In this document: piece by piece, positions 38,201 to 52,391 of the stretch | How positions within the stretch are numbered: the stretch's first letter is position 1 | How the letters are laid out: every line of letters begins with the position of its first letter | Assembly: GCA_021442155.1 (NCBI GenBank) | Contig: CM038217.1 | Coordinates: 149,303,834 to 149,367,833 of the forward strand | Length of the DNA: 64,000 nucleotides | Reading direction: 5' to 3' | Source of the DNA: Cymbidium sinense | Lineage: Eukaryota > Streptophyta > Magnoliopsida > Asparagales > Orchidaceae | Notes under the pieces: generated by a model | The model's input: the letters and a program-made list of their open reading frames with translations, nothing else | What the model was told of the DNA's origin: nothing | The model's database searches: none | Position numbers and translations under genes: made by a program

Positions 38201-41200
38201 TTTGGGTGATGTGGCTTGATAGCCCTCATTCTACATGCTTAAGATAAGGCTAAAAATTTAAATTGAAAGCTTGAGATAATGTATGACCCAATGCACTGTA
38301 TTCCTTGCAATTATTTGTATGTTTTTGGTCTCTTTTTGGATGAGATAGATTTGGTGGAAATCCCCTTCATTTATGTGTTATGTTTTGGTTGTTCTCTCAT
38401 GCAAATGCAATAAAGAAGAGAGATGTCATGTGCAATATGGCATGGCTCAAGTGTTTGGCTTTTTGACCTTCAAGTACTTGTGTTTTTTCTATAATGCATT
38501 TACTTAAGCTATTTGAATGCATGCAAAGGAAAAAAAGAGAAATCAGTAGGTTGGCGAGTTCCTTATGAGATCTATCATATTTTGCTTCCATTGTTTGGTT
38601 GGTTGTTACCAAGAAGATAATGATTTAGACAAAGTTTGGTTTCAGATTTTCTGGATTGGTCAAATCCAAATGCAATTGTTTACTACATGTTAATTTTCTA
38701 GATTGGTCAAATCAAAATGCAATTGTTTACAACATGTTGATTTTCTGGATTGGTCAAATACAAATGCAATTGTTTACCACATGTTGATTCTCTGGATTCG
38801 TCAAATCCAAATGCAAATGTTTACTGTATGTAGATTTTCTGGATTTGTCAAAGTCTATATGCAAATGTTTACTTCATCCCATGAGATTTTCTGGATTTGT
38901 TTACTTCATCTCATGAGGTCTATCCTACTTTGCTTCCATTGTTTGGTTGGTTGTTACCACGAAGATAATGATTTAGGCAAAGTTTGATTTCAAATTTTCT
39001 GGAATTGTCAAATCCACATGCAATTGTTTACTAAATATTGATTTTCTGGATTGTCAAATCCACATGCAATTGTTTACTAAATATTGATTTTCTGGATTGT
39101 CAAATCCAAATGCAATTGTTTACTACATGTTGATTTTCTAGATTTGTCAAGTTTATATGCAAATGCTTACTTCATGCCATGAGATTTTCTAAATTTGTTT
39201 ACTTCATCTCATGAGGTCTATCCTATTTTGCTTCCATTGCTTGGTTGGTTATTATCATGAAGATAAATTTAGGTAAAGTTTAGTTTCAGATTTTCTGGAT
39301 TTGTTTATTTCATCTCATGAGGGCTATCTTATTTTGCTTCCATTGCTTGTTTCATTAAGTATCTAGTTAAGGAAAGAAGGTTGAAAGCATAATCTTGGTT
39401 TACTAATCTTGTGCTTATTCTTCCTCATCATTGTTATCATCAAATTGGTGAGCTTTTGAAGTGTGTTGTGAAACGAGGTTTCATGTACATAAAGTCTAAA
39501 AGTTGCCATCCTTTGTTGCTTAAAGAAATGACTTGGCAAAATCTAGAATGGCTATTTCTTGTCATGCTTGATTAAATCTTGTTTGGACCTTCTACTATCC
39601 TGCAATCAAGTAGGGAAAATGAGTGCATATGGCTTACCATCAACTTTAAATCCTATTTTTTGCTGATTGGAATCTATTTTGTTCCCTTTTGTGATTTGGT
39701 TGAGTAGATTTTTTCTCTCTCTCTATCAAATCGTTATTTTACTATCCACAATGTAATACATGCCTAAGGTTATTAGAATTCATGTATCCATTATCTTTTT
39801 TTACCTTCAAGTAAATATGAAGTGAGACTTGTTAAAATTTCCAGATTTTTGGAGACCTTTGTATGATCATTTTCTGAATTTGATTTGGTTATTGATTTAT
39901 CATCCCATTTACTAGGATTTGGAGAGGATTTAAATTGAGGTTTTTAACTTCATGCATATTCTCCTTGCTACTTTTATTATCAAATCAATAAACTTGTAAA
40001 AGGAAATCTGAAATGAAGCCCTATTTGCATACAAGTTAAGGTCGTTATTCTTTGGCTTCCTAAATAAGTAATGTGGTAAGGTTTTCAATTGACATTTGTC
40101 GTTCCACTCAAGTATCTTGCTGAAATTTGGCTACTCTTGCCCTATATCTTGTCTCTTCCTACCATTTAGCGAGATTCAATTTGATCTTCACTCAAATCTT
40201 GTGGTTTTGAGGATGCTTTACTAAATCTGAAATTTTCTTTTGGGTTTATGTAATATCAAACCTAATGTGACTATTCATTTTAAGTGGCTTAAACTCTTAT
40301 GACTATCAAGTTGAAGAAAGAGAAATGAAAAGGAGGGTAAAGTATTCTTTAAGGCCTCTTTACTTTTCTTTTGCCTATCTCATATTTTCAATGTGATTTC
40401 AATGTGATGAAGTTTGCTTATGTCTTGCTATCAATTATGCTATTTTACTTATTGGGTTTGAGGCAAGTAAAAGAGAATGGAATTAAAGTTTTTTTCTTCA
40501 TATGAACATAAATCTTGTTTATTGTTCTTACTTTAATGCTTCTTTAAACTTATGTGAGCTGAAATGGTGATGAAATTTCAGACTTATAAAATTTCTACCT
40601 CTGTAGAATTTAAAATTTCTTTCCTTTTGTCATGAGAAGTTGAAATATAGTTATGTTTGGCCATCAAACCCTCATTTCACTTGCTAATTTTTGTGAAGAT
40701 GTTGTCATATACTATACAAAATTGCTATTAGATGTTTTATTCAATCAAATCCTATCTAAATGTAATTGTTAATGATAATTGGAGAGTAGATGTAAAGTAC
40801 AATGTCTTTTTTATTCATTTGATAGCAAAGAATGAAACGCATGCTTATGTTTGACATATAATTGCTACCTTACTTGCAAATTTGAGAGGTGTGTTTCATT
40901 TCTTATGTTCAAATAAAGAAAGAAGAAATAAAAAAAGAGTTCTTTACATCTACATGCACTTAAAAGCTTATGTAGTGGCTTATTATATGTAATGTTTCAA
41001 ATGCAATGCTTAATTGAAATGATGAATATTATATGTCATGCACATGCAAATGTAAGTTTGAAAATATGCTTTATGAAAAGAATGCGCATTGTTCAATACA
41101 AAGAAAACTTGCTATAAATACTGCTCGTTATTTCAACATAGAGATTTGTAATAAGTATCTGTTCACATTATTTCAATACGGCTGGAAAACTTGTGATATA

Positions 41201-44200
41201 AGTATTTACTCATGTTACGTGACAAGAAAATTTTTTTTGTGATAAATACTCATTCACATTATTCCAATGCGGCGGAGAAATTTGTGCTATAAATACTTGC
41301 TCATATTGTTCCAATGTGACAAAAAATATGCTTTGTGAGTGCATATTTACATTGTTCCAATGTGACAGGAAAACTTGTGCTATAAGTACTTGCACACGTT
41401 ATTCTAACGTGACAAGGAAATATGCTTTGTGATAAGTACCGGTTCATATTGTTCTAATGCGCCAGGGAACTTATGATATAAATGTTTGCTCACGTTATTC
41501 TAATGTAACAAGGAAATATGCTTTAAAATAAGTATCCGTTCACATTGTTCCAATGTGATGGAAAAATGCAATGCTATGCATACCCACGCGCTTTCTGGCA
41601 TGGTGGACAATAATATGGTGCCTAACAACACATCATGCACGCCTTTTTTTGACGTGGTGGGCCTCAAGAACCCCCATGCAAGGATGACACCGGGAGGTTG
41701 ATGAAATTTTTGGTTAAAATAAAAATCATGCAAAGAATAGAAAAGAAAAGAAAAGAAGATATTTTAAAATTAACATGATTTTAAGCCAAATACTTGAATT
41801 CTAAACATCATGATTTTGAAATATCTAATGATTGCTTGTAGTAGAAATTCAATTTGATTTGTTGATAAATATGGATAGATTTTCCCTTTCATTTTCTCTT
41901 ATCTTATGAATATTAAAAATATCATACATAATTCATTAAGTAAGAAAGGAAGGGATCTAAAAGTGCCTCTATAAAGAAAAGAAGATTTCAAATGAGACAA
42001 TGTTAAAAAAAATAAAAAGAAATATCAAGTCAATCATAACTCACAAGGTGATAAAGATGAAAAAATGGGATTTGATTCCAAGTGTATGTAAGAACTCCTT
42101 GATGCTTATAAGTCCACAACACCTTTTGAAAATTTGAGGGAGGATGAGAAGAGAAAAGGAAAGCAAATCCTCATGAAAAGTGAGGTTCTCTCCTACTTAT
42201 AAAAAAAATCTAGCTTAATTCCAAGCTTTCTTTCTATGCAAAATGTCATCCAAGCCCTTTGCATGAAGTCAAAAATATTTTAAGACAGATGAAAAAAATG
42301 AATAAATGGGATTTGTATCATCCCATTAATTCCTATGGATTTTTGCATGACATTAAAGATGAGAAATTCTCCTCACCTCCTTTCTCTTCACGATATTATG
42401 CCATACAAAAATAAAAAAAAGGGAAAATAAATACATACATATGTATAAATGCATGATAAAGAGAGAGAGAGAAAATCCATCATTCCCTTTAAATTCATAC
42501 CCATGAAATGAGTATGATTTCAAGGAAAAAGGAGAAAATAAAAAAAAGAGAAGAAAAAGAAGAAAGAGCAGAAGCTTCCCCTATTCCTAACCATATTATG
42601 TCATATCACAAACAAACAAAAAAAAAAAGAAAAGAGAATAATGAATGAAAAGAAGAAAATGAGAAAAGAAAGGGAAATGGTGGGAGTGATGAGGAAAATC
42701 CATTAAGTCTTGGATCTTTCTCCCCTTTTTCATAACTTACCTATAAATAGGCAACAAAAATAAAAAGAAAAGGAGAAGAGGAGAAGCTTTTCTCCCTCTT
42801 TATAGGTTCGTGTCATGACAACAAAAAAAGGGAGGAGAAATGCATGCATGCATGTATATATATATATATATATATATTATAAAAAAAGGAAGATATCATG
42901 AAAAAAAGGGAAAAAGAGAGATAATAATGTCATGATCTCTTTCTTTCATGAATAGCACATCTTGAATTCCTTAAGTGGATTTATAAAAAAAAGTTAGTCC
43001 ACTTGAAATTATTAAATCCACATTATCTTTATTTCATGAGGCCCATTGAACCTAAGTCTATAAATGGGCTTATAAAAGAGAAAGAGAAAGACCCATCTCA
43101 TTAAGCTTTTAAGCTCATGATATTCTTTTAAATCCAAGAGGCCCATTGGGCCCAAATCTATAAATGGGTTGGTAAAAATAAGTCCATCTTATTAAGCTTT
43201 TAAGCTCATGATATTCTTTTAAATCTAAGAGGTCCATTGAGCTCAAGTCTATAAATGGGCTTACAAAAAAGAAAGAGAAAAGCCCATCTCATGAAATATC
43301 TAAAACCATAAATTTAAAAGCCCATTGGGCCCAAGTCCATATGTGAGCTTATAATTGGACTAATTTTCATACTTTCAAATTCTAATATGTATGAAGGAAT
43401 CTAAATATGTTTAACTATATGTGACATGTGCTATGGGAAAATTATATACTTGGTTTCATAAGTGAATGTTTGAATGACACAAGCTTGCATATGTCTTATG
43501 ACATAGTATTTTATCACATAGATCTATACTTAATTCATGACATACCTTTGAATTTTTATTGAAATTCTAATAAGATAGATACTACACTTAATATTTAAGA
43601 AGTGTTTGGAAGAATTGAATACACATATTCCAAGACAAATACACTTGCTTTATGACAAACTTAGAAAGGGTTAAACTTGCATCTTTCATAATAGATCTAA
43701 ACTTGATTTGCAAACAAATATTTTGTATCCTCTAGCGCAGATACATGCTTGATCATTTAGAACAGATGCTCACTTGATTTACAACAAGTATTTGAGAAAG
43801 TTAAACTCACATTTTAAAGAACAGATCTTCACTTGATTTATAACAAGTGTTTGAATGAGATGAAATTCTCATATATTTTACAAAATAGAGTTCCACTTGA
43901 TTTATGATTTTAGGTATCCAAACCTATGCTTATTAACAAAACTTATGCTTGCAATTTAACACATATGTCATGCCAAATATAATTACTTCAACTTAGACAT
44001 CTTAATGTTCATACAATATTTTAAAGAATAAAACTTGTATGCATGTTGAAGTGTTCACTAGATCAAACATCTAGGAGAATAACAAATTGTGTGCAAAATA
44101 AATGAACAGCTATCTACACTCTATAGGACCGGGTCCGAGTTAACAAAACCTAAAAATCCAATTATGCTATTATAAAAATTTTAACTTAATAAAATTTGAG

Positions 44201-47200
44201 AAATTAATTATGTCATAAAATAACAAAAGATAAATCTATCGACATCATAATTAATATAGCTTCTCAAGTTCAAATCATTAAAATAAGAATCCTAAAGTCG
44301 ATCTTCCATGCTAACGCAAGAGTTGATAAGGTTTGGAGAATGATAGAATTTGAAATAATGAATCTCAAACCCGATCCTCTTTGTTCAAACTAGAGTTGCT
44401 AAGGTTTGGAGGATTATGAAATTTGAAGCAACAAATTTAGGCCCGATCATCTGCAATGAAAGAGACAGAGTTGACAAGGTCTATTAGCCAATAATAGTCA
44501 TATGATAAAAAAACTATCATTATTAAGGATTAAATGATTAATGATTATATATTCAAATCTAAATCAATTGCAAAATAATCATAAGTTCAAATAAAAAAAT
44601 AAAAAAATAAATATAAACTAAATGAAATTAATTATTTAAATTTAAAGTTAAAATCAATCCATCGATCCGCAACTGTTTGTCAAGGATGACAAATTAGGAA
44701 GACTTTTGCTCACAAAAAATCAATGTTAAATCAAATACATAGTTATTTTCACATTAAAATAATTTTTAAGTTAGTAAGGACGTGACCCGTATCCTTTGTC
44801 CGCTTGATTTTGCCTCAAAATGACACCACATAAATGACGATTACGACCAAAGCCCTCAGACCGGGTGGTTTGCCGCGATATGACACCACTAAATCACGGT
44901 CAGGCCAGGTATGTTCAACCGCTTTTCTGGTTGAATTATGGAATATATTTGATTGGGCAAAAGTGTTAACTAAAGTTGACTTATATTTGTCCCTGACAAA
45001 CTTTACTGTCACAAAGACACCTCGACAACGTAACCCATAGCCGACAGGATCTTTCCGAGTTGGATTGATTACCTCACTAAGTGGAATAGACAACCTGTGA
45101 CGATAACCATGATATCTTGATCGGGCGCATCACCGTTCCCCCAAACAAAAGCTTTAAATTAAAATATAAATCTCATAATATTCAAACTCCACTCACTGTT
45201 ATTATACGCTCGCTATTTAACGATTCATCAACTGGCCTTAATCTAAAGCTCTCTAAGAAGTATTAATTAACTTCTGTGTGCTTATAAGAAACTCAACTGA
45301 TTTAAAGTCCTCACAAAAAGAGCGTGAAATCTCTGGGTAGTGCCTTATCTACTATTTCATTTGCCTATTAAAAATTTCACCGAGACTTTAAACACTCTCT
45401 TCATCGCGAGAGGTCAGTGATAAATTTTGGGAGCCCACACACTCAAGTCCTTGGCACATATGATCAATTGAATGAGTGTCATTGTGTGTTGAAGTGGGCA
45501 TTTTTAACCCTAAAATTAGACTTTGTAGATTTTTCTAAGCTTCCTTGTGTAGGTAAGATAATCCTAAATTTGTTAACACATTTTGACTCACCAAGGGTGT
45601 TAACAGTCTAAGTTTGAATCTTTGGTATAATTTTGATTAATTAGATAAATTGTTTTTACAAGAGAGAGAACGAAGCCAAGTGGTTGTGAAGAATTTTACT
45701 TAAACAATTAGGTTTATAGGTCATCTACATCCAATAATTCAATATTTAACTTCTTAATTTTAATTTTGATTTTTATGTGAATGATTTTGTCAAATTATGG
45801 AGTTCCATTTCTCTCATTTTTATGATTTTTATAAAAAAATTAAGTTCAAGAATTTTAACAAAATTTTGATAACATAATTACTTAGCAGTGTTGTGTTTCA
45901 TAAAATTAAGTGTGATTGATAAGCTTTTCTCCATTGTTTCGGATCCAAGATTGATTGGGGGAAGATTTTGTAACTTGTCGAGGCCAAAATTGATGGCTGA
46001 GATCTTTATAATTTTCCAAATCGGACCCAAGATCGACGTGCATGGGTCTCCTTTGTTTGTATTCTATTCGATTTTAAATGATTTAAAATTCATGCAAGTT
46101 TATAAAATTTTGACATTATAATTGCTTAGTAGTGATGTATTTTATGAAATTTAGAATAACTGCGCACTCTTTTCTCTTGCTCCAAACCTAAAATCAATAA
46201 AGATATATTTTCGTCTCTTGCCGGACCCAAAATCAATGGCAGAAGTCTTTGCAATTTTTTCAACCGGACCCAAGAAATTTTAAATTTTAAGCTTGCAAAT
46301 AACAAATTTTTTCAAAATTTTTAGGGATCAATAACCATAATACCTAATAGAGACTTTGAAATTTCTTGAAATATCCCTAATTTCCCTTTTTAGGTTTTGA
46401 GATGGGGTTATTCGAGCAATTCTTTGTGTGATAGGTTCGATCAAACCCCCCTTTACGCAATAAAAGGCATGACTCCTTTTTTACGTGTGAAGCTCTCAGC
46501 TCCGACTTTTCCTTCTCTCACATGCGAAGTTGTTGGCTCCTCTCTCTCTCGAACTCTCCCTCTCGATCATTCTCTGTCATGTTTGTGTCTCTCGTTGGAT
46601 CAATCCACCCTCATATTTATTGAAGGTAAATCTCCAAACATTTGCGCCATTTCTTCCTCACTCCCGCGTGATTTTGACAATGTAGGGGTTATGAGTCAAA
46701 GGTGGGCCTTTCGAAGCCATGGAATGCTCATGCAGGTTCGTGGATAGCGGAATTCGTGCGCATAGGGCTTGGTTGAGTGCTCGGGTTGGAGCTAGGATCG
46801 TGCCAGGTTTGGTTATTATTATTATTATTATTATTTTGTCTTTTTTATTGTTGCAAACAAAAAGCACAATTAACTGCGCACCAAACAAATACTAAACAAG
46901 GATCAAACTAATTTGATTATTCTCAAACCCTTTTACTCTAAACTTTTATATGCATAAAAATTTAAATTATGGAAATAATCAATTCATTACTTTATTAAAC
47001 AAAAGAAAGGTTTATATAAAAAATAAAAAATATCAAACAACACATGATTAAGTTTTCAAATTCGCTCCTTTTCTCCCTCCCACCTTTCCGGAGTCATGGC
47101 ATAAGGTAAAAGAGAAGATCAAAATTCCTACATTTTCTTCTATAGCAACCATTATGGTTTGCATTCAAAAGCATATAATCCAATGACAATGATGGTATCA

Positions 47201-50200
47201 CTAAATAGTTCATATACAAATTTCAGATTCCTTCGAAAGTAGATGGACTATTTCAAAAGAAAACGATACGTGAAAAATAATATAAAAACTCATTATTTTG
47301 TCCATTGCATTACAACAAGGGCTGAAGGCTCCAAATCAAACTCTCCTTGAAAGCATTAAACAGAGCAATAAACTCAACCTAAAAAACAAAATTAACACTA
47401 CAAACAATAAAAGAACAATAAACAAAATAATATTGATAAGAATACCAAGATTTACAGTGTTGAATAGCAACCAATCATAGAGCAAGGAGGCACAAATAGA
47501 TCCATTATCAAGTTATAACTTGAAAAATAAAAAGTGAAGAATCCCACCAAATTTGGAGCAATCTTTTTTCAAGAGAAAGCCAAATAGAAGAAGAATTTCA
47601 TAGAACAAAACTCCATAATAACTACAACACATGCAAGTATTCCTCTCCACATTTGTGGTATCTCTAAATCTCTTCCCCCTTTCTTTTCTGTTTAGCATCA
47701 CACCAAAAGGGTAAAACAACTATCGAGAAAACCCTCTTATGATTCCTTTCTCTAGTTTTTTTCTCTACTTAGTCCTTACACAAATGGCGGTTCACACCTC
47801 ATATTTTTAGCCGATCAATCAAGGAAAAAATGAAGCATAATTTACTATTAATAAAATAACTTAATTGATATAATACCTATAAATCATCCTCCCTATATCA
47901 AATCATCTATATTAATAAAGAATAAAATGAATAACCAAGTCTACACAAATTACTAAAGTCCACCTTTCCCTCAAGATCTCAAAGGACATCATAAATTATA
48001 CAAGTCAATCAAGTTGGACATTAGGTACACTTAAAGTAAGGATCGCCTTATTAAATGAATCAATAGGATTGTGCTTTGTACTAATCTTTTGCATTAAAAA
48101 CTCACAACTTTATTTCTCTCTCTGATAAAGTGACATTGAGCAACAATATACTTAGTTATCTCATAATGCATATGACCTTTCGCCAAGTGAAATCAGAAAC
48201 TACTAAATCATCTGGAATGTAAACTAGCATTCAACAAATTGTTCAACTAAATAACTTCTTTAATAACTTCAAAAGTGCTTTATAATCTACATGTATAATG
48301 TACAATGTAATCATAGGATACACCAAACCTTCTAATTAAAAGCATGCACACAAACTAAAGACATACAAAGTCTGAGACCTCTTCTTGTTACAACATTGCA
48401 ATTAGATGAATTACTAGAATGCATCAAACCATAAAATGTAATGCATCTGCGATACCTCTAAGTTCATTTCATTGTATCCCAAACGAGCTTAACTAGGCTT
48501 AGTCATCTATTTGCTCACAATATTGACACATGCCAAATATCCACATGCATGCACATTGTGGCATACATAATGCGCCAAATAATGCTAGTATAAAGTACTT
48601 CGATTACATACTTATCTACAAGTGATTAAGGGAAAAAATATTAAAACACAAAGGTTATTAACAAGCGTAGAAGTGGTAGTTGTTATACTCAACAAGCCAA
48701 ATCTTTTTAACACCTCCAAATATATTTAGGTACTAAGAAATCTTAATTGTGTTAAAAGTAAGGCACACATCTTTCCACTTCTCACTATCTTTATTTTCGA
48801 TATCTTTTTTAAACAACAACTTTCATTTCAAATGTTACACTCAATCAACACATTAAGTTTCTACATCTTGGATGTCGTTAGCTGCAATTAACATATCATT
48901 GACAGGCAAGATGAATATAAAAAATTCACTTAAAAGAGGCTTGATGTACACACAACTATCAAATAAGCTTTCTCCTAAATCCATAAAAGATCATCATGAA
49001 ATAAAGTTGCCTTCAGATCCAATTGTTTCATGTGTAGCTCATGTACTGCAAACATTACTAATCATATTACGCATGATGGTAACGAGACCTTAAATCCACA
49101 CCTTTCTATTTATAATCCTTTACAACCAATCATATTTGTATTTATTAATACATTCAACTTGGGTTCCTTAATCGCGCTTAAAGATTTATTTGTAGCCAAC
49201 AATACTTTTGCCTCTACAGAGTTAAACAAAATCCTAAGTTTCATTCTTGTATAAAGACACCCAACTCCTCAAATCATACATTATGGTCCACTACTTTGAT
49301 ATTCTATCGCTAATAGCATCCACAAAAATAGATGGATCATACTCAACAATAGACTCAACAATGCTCAAAAGACATGCAATCATATGATAACATGGTGAAT
49401 CCTCATAGCCAAATATATGAAGTGGCCTGATCTATCATTAGGTCTATGAGGAGTAATAGTTTCTTTTGGTTGTGATAACATCATGTCCTCCAAACATCAA
49501 GCATAATAAGGTGTTATGATGAGCTATTGACTAACTAATCATGCTCAATCTCAAAAATGAGAGTTTTTATCTTTTGATCTCTTGAAATCATACATATGCA
49601 CCAACTTTCTATTGAAGCATGATCGACTCATTGAACTCAAAATCCCTATTGATCAAGCATTTATGTGACTTTGCACTAAAGGACAAAAGCCTATATTCCT
49701 TTACCTTATTTGCGTATCTTAGAAATATGTACTTAATTTTAAGAATTAATTACTCTCTTTAAAATAAGTATAAACAAGACAACCAAAGATTCATTTTAAA
49801 ATCATACATGTCAATATTACAATATAGCATGTGTTATAGACCATGACATAGTGTAGCTCAACTATGCTATTAGCATAGCAAGTGAAGCAAAATAACAATG
49901 AGTTTTAAGCATGATGCACCTATTTTATTAATTTTTTAGTATATATTTTTACTGATTTATTTTAACCACATTTCTCTTTTTTTTTTTTCTTTTTAAAGCT
50001 TTATATATATAAGGGTTTCATCTTATCTAATCGCTCAAGCTCATGCTTCTTGTGATTCTTAACTAGTTATGACCTTTAGCTTGCTATAAAATCACAATTA
50101 GTAAGAACAATGGAAATTTAATATCATTAGAAAAAGGTAAGTCATCAAACTAGAAGCAATGATCACCATCATCAGCTTAGAAGCCAACATTATCATCTCA

Positions 50201-52343
50201 AGAAGTCCCAAGTCTATAAAATGTAAAAGCAATGAGTCTTCAAGTTCGACGGGAATTGAGACTCTTTAAGCATGTAGAAAAAAGCATGCCTACAAATATT
50301 CAAAGCCAATGAGAAGTATGTCTTTTCATTTCACTTGTCGATACTGTTATTTGGCATTTCTTTGCAAAGATGCATATACTAGCCAATAATTATTTATGTT
50401 CTTTCCTTCTTCTTTCCTTATTGTAATTGCCATGCTTTTTCTCTTTTTTATTAAATTTTTATTTGTTATTTGTTTAATGCTTAATTTTGCTTGATCTAAT
50501 TTAGTATATTATGGCAATATTATGTTACAATATGATTACATTGAGTTTGTTTCATCATTATCATCATCATCATTATTATTTATGTAGCTCAATTTGTTGA
50601 ACTACCATTTTAGTATAATAAATTGAAACAAACATGTTATGACAATGGTTTCTTTCATATATAATAAGGTGTTAATAATCTGCTCGAAGAGATGGTGGAG
50701 AGCATAGTCAGAACAAAACATTTCTTCCTCTTCAATATCACTTTCATATTTACTAGATTTGAAAAAAGCTTATTGTAGGCAGTAAAATGACCTTATAATG
50801 ATGTACCATCCTTCATGTGAACTATAAATAATTATTGATATAAATTGAGACGATTTGTAACTACATCATCTAAAGAGATTACAACCTTTCTCATACATTA
50901 TGTAAAATACCCTGATATACTGCATTGAGAAAAACCTTCACCCCCAAATTGATGATAATTAAATCCAAGGTTTTAATCCCAAACTCAATCTACAACCAAA
51001 CCTTCCCCACCTGCAACCATTGTCCACCATTGTCGCTAGTACTCACCTTATGTCGTCTGTCATTGCTTGCCACCAGCCATCACCCCATCACTTCACCCAT
51101 ACCATTGCTAGTTGCCTCCCCGTCGCCCACAACCATCGTCAACTGTCACCCATCGTATTTTAGTGCATTTATAATATATTATAGCAAACATAAGAAAAAA
51201 TTTAATGCATTTGATTTACGTCCAACGACCCCAACCAAATAACTCATGTATTTCAAAAATGCACACACTCTAATAACTCTATATTTTCAAAATAAATGCA
51301 TTTTAAAAACATTCAATCAAACAACTCCAAAGATAATAAGCGGTGTTGAGAAGATCTCACTAATCTTAGAGCAATCTTTATCAAAAAAAAAAAAAACCTA
51401 CAACAACAAGCCTTTATCTCACTACGTGGGATTGGTTGCATGAATTCTTGTTCTCCAATGTCCTATTAATCCTATTAAGTGTCAAATTCTCATTTAATTC
51501 TAAAAAAAATTATTTTTTATATTTCCTTACCAAATCTTTTTAGATCTACCTCTATCTTTCTTAATACATGCCATATCTAATAAACTACTCTCCTAACTGG
51601 GTCATCTAACAACCGACATTTTATCTGACCAAACCATTTAAGGAGACTCTCTATAATCTTATTTGCTACTGGAGCTGCTCCAACCTTTTAAGTATATATC
51701 ACTTTTGTATTTTATCTCTAAGTGTAAAGTCACTCATCCACCTGAGTATCCTCATCTCTACAACACTTAACTTAATTTTATGCTTCTCCTTTATTAGCCA
51801 ACATTCTACACAATAAAGCATTGTAGGTCTCATCACCATCTTATAAAATTTTTCCTTAGGTTTAAGTGGTACTTATCACACAAAAAGCCCTATGCATTCC
51901 TCCACTTCAACCATCCAACTTGAATTCTACTAATAACATCCCCATCAATTTTAACATCACATTGAACAATAGACCCGAGATGTCTAAAACGTTCACTCTT
52001 TTAATAATTTGATCACCCATTGTCAAAACCCCACTACTAGATCTTTTACAAGTAAAATTACACTCCATGTATTCGATTTTAGATCTACTAAAAAAAAGCC
52101 TTTACACTCTAAGATTAACCTCCATAATTCAAGTTTCTCTTGACGTTCCTCTCTAGTCATATCAATAAAAAATATATCATCAACAAAAAGCATGCACCAA
52201 AGTACATCCTCTTGTAAATGTTTAGTAAAAGATCCATGTCTAAAGCAAAAATATATGGGCTTAAAGCTGATCCATGATGTAATCCAACTGAAATAAGAAA
52301 AATACTTGGTCAAATATCTTTGTGTTTGAACATAGGTAATAGC

Positions 52344-52391
<48 letters not shown>

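Larger units (their letters stand above)
37090..45440 (+). repeat. Unclassified long repeat family, copy 1 (about 8.3 kb)
   Basis: Its left part (37090-38030) aligns with 52870-53900 and its right part (about 43600-45440) with 53930-55650, both in direct orientation and with the same order of landmarks: TGCGTTCAAAATAT, a CCCATATTG line, a CT-rich TCCCTCTCT block, then TAAAATTTGAGAA, CACTAAATCACGGTC and TTGATCGG.CGC. The 5.5 kb between these parts is missing from copy 2. It has three tandem arrays and no gag, pol or transposase that I can read. A large non-autonomous retroelement is my best guess. Confidence 0.6.

Noticed and set aside
38555..41570. Regular short repeats with spacers, as in a CRISPR array
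   Set aside because: The repeats are contiguous and diverged with no unique spacers, and the DNA is a plant nuclear intron.
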